Below, piece by piece: positions 50,456 to 59,077 of a DNA stretch of 64,000 nucleotides. Both the position numbers and the translations under genes were made by a program. The stretch lies in NCBI RefSeq assembly GCF_008312935.1, contig NZ_VSZO01000012.1, forward strand, positions 534,664-598,663. The letters run 5' to 3'. Below the pieces are notes generated by a model. The model did no database searches and was not told where the DNA came from. It was given only the letters and a program-made list of their open reading frames with translations. Positions within the stretch are counted from its first letter, which is position 1; every line of letters starts with the position of its first letter. The DNA is from Roseiconus lacunae. GTDB lineage: Bacteria > Planctomycetota > Planctomycetia > Pirellulales > Pirellulaceae.

Positions 50456-51249
50456 GCCAATACATCTCCTTCACCGCGGTCGACCAAAGCTTCCGATGGC
50501 CGACCATGTTCTCGTTCGTGTTGGCTTAGCAATCCAAAGAACAGTTCTTCGAAATCGTCTTCCCGATGGCGTTGCCGAAGTTCTTCCAACGACCCGGTAT
50601 CGAGGATCTTTCCTCGGTACATGATGGCGATTTTGTCACACAGTCTTTCGACTTCGCTCATGATGTGAGTTGAAAAGATCAGACACTTCCCGGCGTCGCG
50701 AAGTGATCGGATCACGCCCAACAGATTGCGCGCGACCAAGACATCCAAACCCAACGTAGCTTCATCAAAGATCAGCACCGGCGGGTCATGAATCATCGCC
50801 CGAGCGATCGACACCTTTTGCTTCATCCCGGTCGACATCTTGCCTCCTGGCACGTCGCGAAAGTCATTCATCCGCAACTGTTCAAACAAACGTTCCATGC
50901 GCATCAAGAGCTCGTCGCGGTGCATGCCATGAAGCCGCCCGAAATACTCGACCATTTCCCAGGCCGTCATGCGGTCATAGATCGCCGTATTGTTACTGAC
51001 GAACCCGATATTGCGTCGGACTTCGGCGGAATCGCGGACAACGTCGTACCCGGCGACTGTCACGATTCCCTCACTCGGCTCCAGCACCGTACTGAGGATT
51101 CGAAGCACCGTCGTCTTGCCGGCTCCGTTCGGCCCCAGCAAGCCAAAGATCTCGCCTTGACGCGCAGTAAAGGAGACCCCGTCAACCGCAGTGAACCGGC
51201 CGCGCTGCAGATCCTCGTAACGTTTTGTCAGGTGCTGGACGTGGATCAT
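50452..51249 (-). CDS. ABC transporter ATP-binding protein (NatA-like)
   Basis: 265 residues from the ATG at 51249 ([14 protein letters not shown]); the frame is open 30 codons further but the family starts here. Walker [10 protein letters not shown], signature [15 protein letters not shown], Walker [13 protein letters not shown], and the H-loop FSTHIMSE are all present. It powers the adjacent permease-protease fusion, whose start overlaps its stop. Confidence 0.93.
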   Translation of the reverse strand: MIHVQHLTKRYEDLQRGRFTAVDGVSFTARQGEIFGLLGPNGAGKTTVLRILSTVLEPSEGIVTVAGYDVVRDSAEVRRNIGFVSNNTAIYDRMTAWEMVEYFGRLHGMHRDELLMRMERLFEQLRMNDFRDVPGGKMSTGMKQKVSIARAMIHDPPVLIFDEATLGLDVLVARNLLGVIRSLRDAGKCLIFSTHIMSEVERLCDKIAIMYRGKILDTGSLEELRQRHREDDFEELFFGLLSQHEREHGRPSEALVDRGEGDVLA

Positions 51250-51635
51250 GCGGAGGGTAAAGCCCAAGAATCGGTGGATGGGAACGAGGACGCTGTACGA
51301 AGCTAGCTCATGACAACACCCTCGTGTCGCAATTCCCAAGGCGACTATTCGGATCGACCGATCTCAGGCGAAAGAACCGTTAAAAGCGTCACCCTTTCAA
51401 CGCTTCCAACCAACGCCCTAGCTCCCAACCGCCCCCACCAACCCCGCCACAGAAAAAACTGCTGGCCCCCACGAGAAGCATTCCACTTGGAAAGTATTGA
51501 AAATTAGCGGGCGGTCACTGAAATCCTTTTCCGAATTAGATATTGTGGGGGTCCGGTCTCGGATGTCTTTCAGACCGGTCTCGATCGACTTTTCTTTTAC
51601 ACATCGCCATTCGGCACGTGCCTCGTCTGAACCTC
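51250..51635. other. Spacer of about 385 bp
   Basis: Divergent spacer between the ABC genes and the small hypothetical gene. I see nothing firm in it. Confidence 0.4.
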
Positions 51636-52055
51636 ATGTCTCGGTCAAAAATCAAGGCGAACCTTCGTGCCGCCGATCGACGTCGCCGGCGGCGACCTGC
51701 GGAGAAGCCCAATACCGATCAGGCGGCAACTCCACCTCAAGCTCGACGTGATTTAGATTCCGTCGATGTAGCTGGGTTGATTGTCGAAGCAATCCTCTCC
51801 GCAAATCAAAAGCGGACTCCGCTACGTGACAGCGTCGTTTTCGGAACGCTCCGCTCGCTGGCCCGACAAAGTGTTCCCGAGCAGGCCGCCGCGAAACAAC
51901 TCTATGACCAAGTGCAAGCGTTTCTCGCTAAACGCGATGTCGGTTTGCCGGCCACCGTCGCGGCAGCCAAAGAACTGTCCGGCATTGCCCAAGGCCACAT
52001 GGGCAGCGACTCTCCCGACGGATTCGTCCAGTACCTAGCGTTCATCTCCGGCTAG
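51636..52055 (+). CDS. Hypothetical protein
   Basis: 139 residues from the ATG at 51636. A strongly basic start (ADRRRRRRPAEK) leads into a helical domain (about 45-139; AGLIVEAILSANQKRTPLRD, and QLYDQVQAFLAKRDVGLPAT). No family recognised. The end converges with phoU (61 bp). It could be a nucleic acid-binding protein, judging only by the basic N-terminus. Confidence 0.5.
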   Translation: MSRSKIKANLRAADRRRRRRPAEKPNTDQAATPPQARRDLDSVDVAGLIVEAILSANQKRTPLRDSVVFGTLRSLARQSVPEQAAAKQLYDQVQAFLAKRDVGLPATVAAAKELSGIAQGHMGSDSPDGFVQYLAFISG

Positions 52056-52116
52056 TAGAGCTTCCCGACGAATCACAAATCGGCAAGAGCATTCAGTCGG
52101 CTGACGTTACTGACGC

Positions 52117-52812
52117 TCAGCTATTGGAAAGGCGCCGTTTCGAGGCGAAGTCGAGTATTTGGTGTCGATGAATCTCTCCATCGACAACGTATTCAATATC
52201 CTCGGCAATATTCGTCGCATGATCGCCGATTCGCTCGACAATTCGAGATGCCGAAAAAAGATGCAGATAGCCGGATACCAACTCGGGGTTAGCTTCCATT
52301 TTCTCCGTAAGCTCCACGATCACTTGGCGATTGAGGTCATCGAGCTCGCTATCGTCTCGACGTACTTTAGCCGCCAACGTGCGATCGGTCTTTAGAAACG
52401 CCTCGCGGGCATCATGAAGCATCTCGATCGAGAAAAGCACCATGTTGGTCAGCCGATCGGGGATATCCAGTTGCGGAAATTTGGCGAGCGATTCGGTCCG
52501 TTCGGCAAGATTGAGTGCGAGATCCGCGATCCGCTCCAAATCAGAATTGATCTTCAGGGCTGCCGCAGTGCGACGCAAGTCACTGGCGACAGGTTGTTGC
52601 AATGCCAGGACGGTCAAGCACTCCTCTTCGATCAATACCTCGTTCTCATTGATCCGCTCTTCCATCGCCATGACCTTGTCGGCGGTGCCCACGCAGCGTT
52701 CGCACAATCCGTGGTACGCCAAGCGAATCATTGACTCGATTTGATCGCATTGCCCGGAAATGGCATCTTCAATTGCCGAAAGATGATGTTCGAGTGATTT
52801 ACGAGCGATCAT
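52117..52812 (-). CDS. phoU: Phosphate transport regulator PhoU
   Basis: 231 residues, two PhoU repeats of three helices each. EERINENEVLIEEECL and ALKINSDLERIADLALNLAE are the first metal-binding repeat; ASRIVERIGDHATNIAEDI is the second. PhoU controls PhoR/PhoB signalling and the Pst transporter; those genes are not in the window. Divergent from the phosphate-type porin. Confidence 0.92.
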   Translation of the reverse strand: MIARKSLEHHLSAIEDAISGQCDQIESMIRLAYHGLCERCVGTADKVMAMEERINENEVLIEEECLTVLALQQPVASDLRRTAAALKINSDLERIADLALNLAERTESLAKFPQLDIPDRLTNMVLFSIEMLHDAREAFLKTDRTLAAKVRRDDSELDDLNRQVIVELTEKMEANPELVSGYLHLFSASRIVERIGDHATNIAEDIEYVVDGEIHRHQILDFASKRRLSNS

Positions 52813-53215
52813 TGCTACAGCCTCCAGGGAATTAGGCTCCCGCCCAACAACACCAAAACCAAACGCTTCCTTAACACTTCTTTAATGATAGGCAAACAAC
52901 GGGGGGCAGGCTAGGGAAATTTGAACGGTTGCGATGATCACACGTTCAAGTTGCTCCGACCAGTCAAAGTATTCGGGGTGTTCCAATTGCTCGAATCGTC
53001 TCGGTCAGTCGGTGAGGCGGACGAACAAACGAGTGATTGTTGATGTGTTCTACGCAGAGCCTTTCGATCTCAGGCCGAATGGCAGGTTAGGGAATACGAT
53101 TGATTTCGCGTTCCCGAAACCAACTTCTCAAATACAGCCATTGCAGGTTTGCTCAATCGAGCGTCGACGGATCGACCCTCGGCAAGCCTTTTTTGCTGCC
53201 AACCGCACGGATGCG
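52813..53215. other. phoU-porin divergent spacer
   Basis: About 400 bp. It contains a possible PHO box (52870-52888). The porin frame is open far upstream, but the signal peptide fixes the start at 53216. Confidence 0.5.
52870..52888. promoter_or_regulatory. Possible PHO-box (PhoB/PhoP-type direct repeat)
   Basis: CTTAACAC and TTTAATGA repeated with an 11-bp period, in the divergent spacer between phoU and a phosphate-type porin. An 11-bp period is usual for PhoB-family sites; the sequence match is only partial. Confidence 0.4.
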
Positions 53216-54778
53216 ATGAACCGATCTAAGAGCGCGCGCGCTAAGCGCTTGTCATTTCTTGTTGCGCTGTCAGCCTGTTTGACCGGCGCGGCCGCCAATG
53301 CCGAAGAAACCTTCGAGCTCTTCGGGCCTCAGCCGTCTGACAATCGAATTGCGCTGCTGAGCGACGATATAGACGATGGACCACTAGCCGGACCGATCGA
53401 CACAGAAATTGACACGACTGCTGGTAACGCAAACTCGACGGTTTCTCGCGAAGACTATGACGCCCTGGTTGAGCGTTTCGAAAGTCTTGAAGAGTCCTGG
53501 TCGAAGCACCAAGATGACTTGAAGGCGGACTCGGAAGCGAAAAAGAAAAAGCCAATCGGGAAGCTCAATGGACGAGTCCACCTCGACAACTGGAGCTTCC
53601 TCGAGGAAGACCCTGGCGTGAACTACCTCGAAACGGGTGACCCGAACCAGGATCCCCAAGACCGCTGGGACTTTCGCCGAATCCGACTGACCTGGAGTGG
53701 CGACGTTCCCGGAAGCATGCTGTATCGGATCTCAATCGATTTTAACAATCCCAGTTCCGCCGAGATGAAGGATGTTTATCTCGGTTTTAAAAACCTGCCC
53801 TATAACCAGCAGTTCTTGATCGGTAATCAAAAACGCCCGATCGGCCTGGACCACCTTAACAGTAGCCGTCACAACGTCTTCATCGAACGCCCCCTTGCCG
53901 TTGAAACGTTCAACGAAGATGCACGCCGGTTGGGCGCTTGCATGTACGGCTACAACGATAGCGAGTCCGTGCACTGGCGATACGGTGCATTCTTGTTAGA
54001 GAACATCTCCCAAGACGGACGCTTCCGTGGCGACTACGACGAAGCTGGCCTGTACGGACGCCTGTCGACCAGCCCTTGGTATGACGAAATCAGTGGTGGA
54101 CGCGGTTACTATCACTTTGCTGTTGCCGGATCGGCAAACACAACTGACGCCGATGGAACGATCGACAACGATGACAATTCCAACGAGGCACGGTTCCGCA
54201 CACGTCCGCTCGCACGCAGCAGCTCGCGTTGGTGGGATACGGGGCGATTGCTCGGTGCCGAAACGTACCAACAACTCGCCTTCGAATCGATGCTCAATAT
54301 CGGCGCGTTTCAATTAACCGGCGAGTACATCAACACCTGGGTTCAGCGCAACCCGCTGGGCGGCTTCAATGGCGAAGACTTGCATTTTCAAGGTGCATAC
54401 CTGTTTGCCAACTACTTTCTGACCGGTGAACACGTTCCGCTGAAACGCCGCACCGGAACGATCGATCGTGTTAAACCCTTTGAAAATTTCTTTATCGTTG
54501 ACCGTTGCTGCGGAGGAACGGGAACCGGTTGGGGTGCATTGTCAGTTGGGGTTCGCGCCGATTACTTGGACCTCTCGGATTCCGACATCATGGGTGGCGA
54601 AGGCCACGCAATCACACTGAGCAGCAATTGGTACTGGACCGCCTACTCCAAGCTACAGACGAACCTCGTCGTCGGTGAGATCGAAGACGCCGGACAAGGT
54701 CGATCCAACGTTCCCCTGGCTCAAGGAGTCGCGGGTGACTTCACGATCCTCGGTTTTCGCTACATGATCGATTTTTAA
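53216..54778 (+). CDS. Phosphate-selective porin O/P family outer-membrane protein
   Basis: 520 residues from the ATG at 53216, with a signal peptide (RLSFLVALSACLTGAAANA). A periplasmic coiled-coil helix (YDALVERFESLEESWSKHQD) leads to the beta-barrel of the OprO/OprP family (PF07396): WDFRRIRLTWSGDVPGSMLY, then FLIGNQKRPIGLDHLNSSRH, and a C-terminal barrel strand ending in the aromatic residue F. It should form a channel for phosphate or other anions. Divergent from phoU, in keeping with phosphate regulation, and followed by a Cys-rich secreted protein. Confidence 0.85.
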   Translation: MNRSKSARAKRLSFLVALSACLTGAAANAEETFELFGPQPSDNRIALLSDDIDDGPLAGPIDTEIDTTAGNANSTVSREDYDALVERFESLEESWSKHQDDLKADSEAKKKKPIGKLNGRVHLDNWSFLEEDPGVNYLETGDPNQDPQDRWDFRRIRLTWSGDVPGSMLYRISIDFNNPSSAEMKDVYLGFKNLPYNQQFLIGNQKRPIGLDHLNSSRHNVFIERPLAVETFNEDARRLGACMYGYNDSESVHWRYGAFLLENISQDGRFRGDYDEAGLYGRLSTSPWYDEISGGRGYYHFAVAGSANTTDADGTIDNDDNSNEARFRTRPLARSSSRWWDTGRLLGAETYQQLAFESMLNIGAFQLTGEYINTWVQRNPLGGFNGEDLHFQGAYLFANYFLTGEHVPLKRRTGTIDRVKPFENFFIVDRCCGGTGTGWGALSVGVRADYLDLSDSDIMGGEGHAITLSSNWYWTAYSKLQTNLVVGEIEDAGQGRSNVPLAQGVAGDFTILGFRYMIDF

Positions 54779-54837
54779 ACCAAGCCATCGTCAATCGCAC
54801 CCCTTACAAACCAATACTCCGATACCGGAACGATCTC

Positions 54838-55461
54838 ATGTCCAATCGATTCAACTTAGCAATACCGACGATGGTGGCCGTAGCCTTCGCCTTGCTGCTC
54901 GGGGCTCAACCGGCGGCCGAAGCCGGAGACTTTTTTGACCAAACCGGTGCCAGTTGCAACTGCCCCGTTTGCGATCATGTCTGCGAACTGAAGGCGGAAA
55001 AGGTCGACGAGGAAAAGACCTGCTTCAAGGTCGAATCGAAAGTTATCTGCATTCCAAGAGTCGTCTTCCCTTGGCAGAAGTCAAAGCGGTCTGCGTGCGC
55101 GTCGTGTGATGCTTGCGACGGCCAAGGCTGCACGTCGTGCGTTCACAACGGCGCCCGCCTGCGACGCATCTGTGTCGTCAAAACCGAAAAGTACAAGTGC
55201 CCCTCCTGTGAGTACACCTGGACTCCGGTCGAGCGAGGAAACTGTGGCGGCGCCGGTTGTGCATCGATCCCATCGGGAATGATCGAGGCTCCGCTTCCAC
55301 CGTCCCCAGAGCCAACGCCCGGGGCTGCAACCGACGAAGCTCGATCGGTCGTCGAACCGATTTCCGCGGCTGACTACTTTCGAATCCCAGCGCCGTCGGT
55401 ATCCCAGCTTCCATCAGCTCCCGTCCTCGGCGCGCCAAGCTCGGTACTGTTTGAACGATAG
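54838..55461 (+). CDS. Secreted cysteine-rich protein, unknown function
   Basis: 207 residues with a signal peptide (about 1-29, ending AAEAG). The central part has many cysteines in CxC and CxxC pairs (CNCPVCDHVC; CASCDACDGQGCTSC; CPSCEYTW), suggesting metal binding or disulfide knots, then a Pro/Ala-rich tail. Found downstream of the porin (59 bp), so probably co-transcribed and perhaps part of the phosphate response. No family recognised. Confidence 0.65.
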   Translation: MSNRFNLAIPTMVAVAFALLLGAQPAAEAGDFFDQTGASCNCPVCDHVCELKAEKVDEEKTCFKVESKVICIPRVVFPWQKSKRSACASCDACDGQGCTSCVHNGARLRRICVVKTEKYKCPSCEYTWTPVERGNCGGAGCASIPSGMIEAPLPPSPEPTPGAATDEARSVVEPISAADYFRIPAPSVSQLPSAPVLGAPSSVLFER

Positions 55462-55580
55462 CAATTCAATACGTGGCAACATTGCGTCGATGTCGAAGCA
55501 TCTGTTCACTTAGCCAGCCTGATCAGGCAGATCAGACATCTAAAGTGTCGTCAATCAGACATTTCGCCATTGTCTCTCGA

Positions 55581-55609
55581 CCTCGCACCATAGTCGGTGC
55601 GAGGTTTTT
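55581..55609 (+). terminator. Intrinsic terminator of the porin operon
   Basis: Perfect 9-bp stem CCTCGCACC/GGTGCGAGG, 6-nt loop, then five T. Confidence 0.9.
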
Positions 55610-55721
55610 GAATGGATTCATTCGTTTTCGCAATGTCGACAAATGTTTCCATTGTGCAACACACCCCGCTTGGTTTTAATCTGTTCAGTCTTCGGAACGA
55701 GTCTGCTTGAGGCAATGGAAG

Positions 55722-56315
55722 ATGAACAACAAACGAATTGAAACCCTGCTTCGCAACGCGATCGAGGGTTGCGAAGATTCGACAACCGAATTCGTCCGCG
55801 AGTTCGAGGCTCAAATTCGGCTCGAAATCCGAGCCCGGATGGCTAAGGCAGGTGTCCGCCTGAAGCTCGATTCGATCGACATCGCCCAAAGCGTCTTCTT
55901 TGACTTCCTGACCGCCTCGCGGACCGGCAGTGAGGCCCAGCTATCACCCCAAGAAGCGTTGGCGCGACTGATCCGAACCTCGCGGGAAGAGGTTCAGCGA
56001 CAAATTCGATTTCACACGGCCGGAAAACGCGATGTCCGACGTGAAACGGGGATCGCCGACGAGCATCGACAATTGCCAAGTGACGTTCCACAACCGACCG
56101 AGAATGTCCAGGAAGGTGACTTAAGAGAATTCCTTCGCTCACGGATCGGCAACGAGGACTTTCGGCTCGTCGAGATGCGAATGCAAGGTTGGTCGTGGCC
56201 TGACATCGCCGAGGCGATCGGTATGAGCGCCGATGCCTGTCGCATGAGGTTGCATCGGTTAAAAATGCACTGGCCTCAAGAACTGGCCGACTTACTGCCG
56301 CAACCTCGCGACTGA
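55722..56315 (+). CDS. ECF-type RNA polymerase sigma factor
   Basis: 197 residues from the ATG at 55722 (MNNKRIETLLRNAIEG). Sigma region 2 (VRLKLDSIDIAQSVFFDFL) and region 4 (VEMRMQGWSWPDIAEAIGMS, then ACRMRLHRLKM) are present. It lies 15 bp before a transmembrane Ser/Thr kinase, an arrangement found widely in planctomycetes, where the kinase may activate the sigma factor. No anti-sigma gene is adjacent. Confidence 0.88.
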   Translation: MNNKRIETLLRNAIEGCEDSTTEFVREFEAQIRLEIRARMAKAGVRLKLDSIDIAQSVFFDFLTASRTGSEAQLSPQEALARLIRTSREEVQRQIRFHTAGKRDVRRETGIADEHRQLPSDVPQPTENVQEGDLREFLRSRIGNEDFRLVEMRMQGWSWPDIAEAIGMSADACRMRLHRLKMHWPQELADLLPQPRD

Positions 56316-56330
56316 TGTGGCATAGCAAAG

Positions 56331-58112
56331 ATGGGTCCATCGGAAATACCTAGCGGTGCGACGCCTGACGCCTTTCTTGATCAAGCATTGGCATTTCAAG
56401 CCGATCGAGCGTCACGTGGACTCCCTCATGAATTCGACATGGTACTCGACCGATTCCCGGTCCTTCGCGGTAATGCCGATGCCGAGCTGGCGGTGCTTTA
56501 TAACCACTATCGTCTGACGCCATCGGATGACCAAGCTGCCAAGCAACGTCAGCTCGTCGAACAGTTTCCCCATCACGCCGAAGCACTAAATCGACAGATC
56601 AGCTTTGGACAAATCGTCGATTCATGTCTAGGTGACGAGCAGGCCTCTTGGACCGGTGCGGACACCATTGTTGAATCCGATGCCGGCCATGCGAGACAGC
56701 GTCAACTCTCAACTCCACTAAAGTCACTTGATCAAATTGGTCGGTTTCAAATCGAACGTTTGATCGGACACGGTGGGATGAGTAGCGTCTACCTCGCCCT
56801 CGATACGGTGATCGACCGTGAAGTGGCCATCAAGATTCCAAGGCCGCGCAAGAATGGGGTCCAAGCGTTTGACGAACGCTGCTTTCAAGAAGCAAAGATT
56901 GCCGCAAAATGTGAACACCCCGGCCTAGTCGATATCCTCGAAGTCGGACGTTGGCAGGAGTATTTCTTCTTAGTCACCCGTTTCGCCAATCGCGGCGACT
57001 TGGCGACCTGGATGCAAGAACATCCCGGTCCGCAACCGGTCGCCCACGTTGTCGAACTAATGCATGCCGTCGCCGAAGCGGTCGGGCACTGCCATTCACT
57101 TGGTGTGATGCACCTGGACCTCAAACCGGCCAATCTACTTTTCACCACTGACGAACACGACCCTAGCTCATCCGAATTCTTCCCGGGCAAAATCCAAGTC
57201 GCCGACTTCGGACTCGCACGCCTTTTAGATCTCGATGTATCGCAGACCTCGACGAATCTTTTCGGAACGCTGCTGTACATGTCCCCCGAACAAATTGATG
57301 GCGGGCGTAATCAGCTCAGTCCGACGATCGACGTGTTCGCACTCGGTGTCATCCTCTATCAACTGCTGACCGGACGTCACCCGTTTGAATCCACCTCGAC
57401 AATCGTCTTGATGCAACGAATCCACCGAGGCGAACATCGAGGTTTCGAGAAGGGCAGCGACATCCCTCTCGACTTACAAACGATTTGCAAAACGTGCTTG
57501 GCGATCGAGCCGGAAAGCCGATATCGCGACGCAAGGGAACTTGCCGCGGACCTAAAACGTTTCCAGAACCGAGAACCGATCGCCGGATTGCCCGAACCGA
57601 TCTACAAGAAAGTCCGGCGGTGGTGTCGCCAGGAAGTGCGGATCGAGCAAGCCGCGATGATCTCCGCGTTCGGTCATGGATCGATCATCATCGGCTTCAT
57701 CGCAGCCGTCGCGATTTTCGCATGTTTTGAGTTTTCATTTCCTGTCTCGGTCCCGGAAATTGCGATCGACTCGTTGAAGCTCACGTTGTTTCCGCACCTA
57801 CCGGCAATGCTGATCAGTGCGGCCGTTTTGCGCGGCCGATGGACTTGGCAATGGGCCAATGTATTGATCGGCCTGTGCACTTTCGGCATGGTGCTGATAA
57901 CTTTCATCAGTGGCGAAAGTCCCGTTCGACGTTACGCAGGCGAACCGTTCGCGTTTGTCACCGCACACCTACTCGTCCTCGGGATCGCTTTTGTCACTCT
58001 GCTTCCACAGCTCGCTTCGATCCCCGCGCTAATTCAGCTCCGAAAACGTGAAGCGGCCAACGGCGAAGCCGTCAACCGAAGCGTGAGCGATTCAGACACG
58101 GCACCTGCTTAG
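56331..58112 (+). CDS. Transmembrane Ser/Thr protein kinase
   Basis: 593 residues. N-terminal region about 1-135 without known domain. Kinase domain about 138-410: GHGGMSSVYLA glycine loop, VAIK (Lys168), HLDLKPAN catalytic loop (Asp263), DFG (292-294) and SPEQ in the APE position. All catalytic residues are intact. C-terminus has four transmembrane helices (about 450-580). It probably phosphorylates the ECF sigma factor upstream. The last codons and those of the converging response regulator are part of a 16-bp direct repeat. Confidence 0.92.
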   Translation: MGPSEIPSGATPDAFLDQALAFQADRASRGLPHEFDMVLDRFPVLRGNADAELAVLYNHYRLTPSDDQAAKQRQLVEQFPHHAEALNRQISFGQIVDSCLGDEQASWTGADTIVESDAGHARQRQLSTPLKSLDQIGRFQIERLIGHGGMSSVYLALDTVIDREVAIKIPRPRKNGVQAFDERCFQEAKIAAKCEHPGLVDILEVGRWQEYFFLVTRFANRGDLATWMQEHPGPQPVAHVVELMHAVAEAVGHCHSLGVMHLDLKPANLLFTTDEHDPSSSEFFPGKIQVADFGLARLLDLDVSQTSTNLFGTLLYMSPEQIDGGRNQLSPTIDVFALGVILYQLLTGRHPFESTSTIVLMQRIHRGEHRGFEKGSDIPLDLQTICKTCLAIEPESRYRDARELAADLKRFQNREPIAGLPEPIYKKVRRWCRQEVRIEQAAMISAFGHGSIIIGFIAAVAIFACFEFSFPVSVPEIAIDSLKLTLFPHLPAMLISAAVLRGRWTWQWANVLIGLCTFGMVLITFISGESPVRRYAGEPFAFVTAHLLVLGIAFVTLLPQLASIPALIQLRKREAANGEAVNRSVSDSDTAPA

Positions 58113-58141
58113 ACCAAGCCGGTGTCTGCTTAGACCAAGCC
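58105..58141. repeat. 16-bp direct repeat spanning two stop codons
   Basis: ctgcttagaccaagcc occurs at 58105-58120 and 58126-58141 (21-bp period). The first copy carries the kinase stop, the second the response regulator stop on the other strand. Confidence 0.9.
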
Positions 58142-58771
58142 TTTGCGAACCGCGCGAACGGCAACATCTGTTCGGTCACTCGCCCCGGTCTTGCGGAGAA
58201 TATTTTGCACGTGCTCTTTGACGGTTTCTACACTGATTGCGAGTGACTTTGCGATCTCGCGATTACTCAACCCAAATGCGATATGCCGCAAAACCTGCGA
58301 CTCACGACCGGTTAAAGGGAAGTCCTCGTGTGCCTTACCAGCCCCGTCACTGCCACAAAGTTTCGAACGCAAGCTATCCAAACGACCTCCGGGACAACTC
58401 GTTCGATTCGTCGACACGTGTTGAATCACACGTTCGATGACTTCCAACTCATCGGTTTTTAAGACGTAGTCCTGGGCACCGTTTGCCACCGCCCGTGCCA
58501 TATAAACGGAGTAGTCATACGCGCTGAAAAGAACGACGGGTAGATCGGGATGATCGCCGCGAATCTCTTCAAGCAACGAGAGACCATCCATCTTTTTCAT
58601 TTGAACGTCAATCAAGACAACATCAAATTCTTCTTCGTTGATACAGCGAAGAGCAGACTCGCCGTCTTCCACCGTCTTGGCGATCGAGACCGAAGTCCCT
58701 TCCATTAGTTGCGTCAAGCCGACTCGGGCGGCTTCATGGTCGTCGACGACCAGCGTTTTCAGAGACATCAT
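58130..58771 (-). CDS. NarL/FixJ-type response regulator
   Basis: 213 residues. Receiver domain with phospho-acceptor Asp55 (VVLIDVQMKKMDG) and conserved Lys in VLKTDE. LuxR-type helix-turn-helix at the C-terminus (LTGRESQVLRHIAFGLSNRE and SVETVKEHVQNIL). No histidine kinase gene is adjacent. Either of the first two ATG codons can be the start. Confidence 0.9.
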   Translation of the reverse strand: MMSLKTLVVDDHEAARVGLTQLMEGTSVSIAKTVEDGESALRCINEEEFDVVLIDVQMKKMDGLSLLEEIRGDHPDLPVVLFSAYDYSVYMARAVANGAQDYVLKTDELEVIERVIQHVSTNRTSCPGGRLDSLRSKLCGSDGAGKAHEDFPLTGRESQVLRHIAFGLSNREIAKSLAISVETVKEHVQNILRKTGASDRTDVAVRAVRKGLV

Positions 58772-59077
58772 TTTCCCAGCCTACGCCTTAAGTGTGTTCC
58801 GAACGGGATTGTCATTAATCCGCGTTGGCGAACTCCGCCTTGGTATGACGCATTTTCGCCGGACAAGAAGTATGGCGCGTTCGTCGGGACACCCCCAGCC
58901 TCACCCCCCGAAATAATGGCAGTAAGCGTGGTTTGTCAGCAGACGCTGCAGTGGAACCTTGATAAATGCTCACGATCTAAATGAGTATTTCCGACCACAC
59001 TTCGTTGCCCGAGTCTTAACGATGACCTAGGAATTGTTGAGGATTTTCATCCTCGCATCTCGTCCGTTTTGACTTCG
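58772..59077. other. Divergent spacer between two response regulators
   Basis: About 300 bp. No gene. No clear -24/-12 element seen. Confidence 0.4.

Noticed and set aside
52934..53215. Longer N-terminus for the porin
   Set aside because: The clear signal peptide begins at 53216; upstream codons lie in the regulatory spacer.
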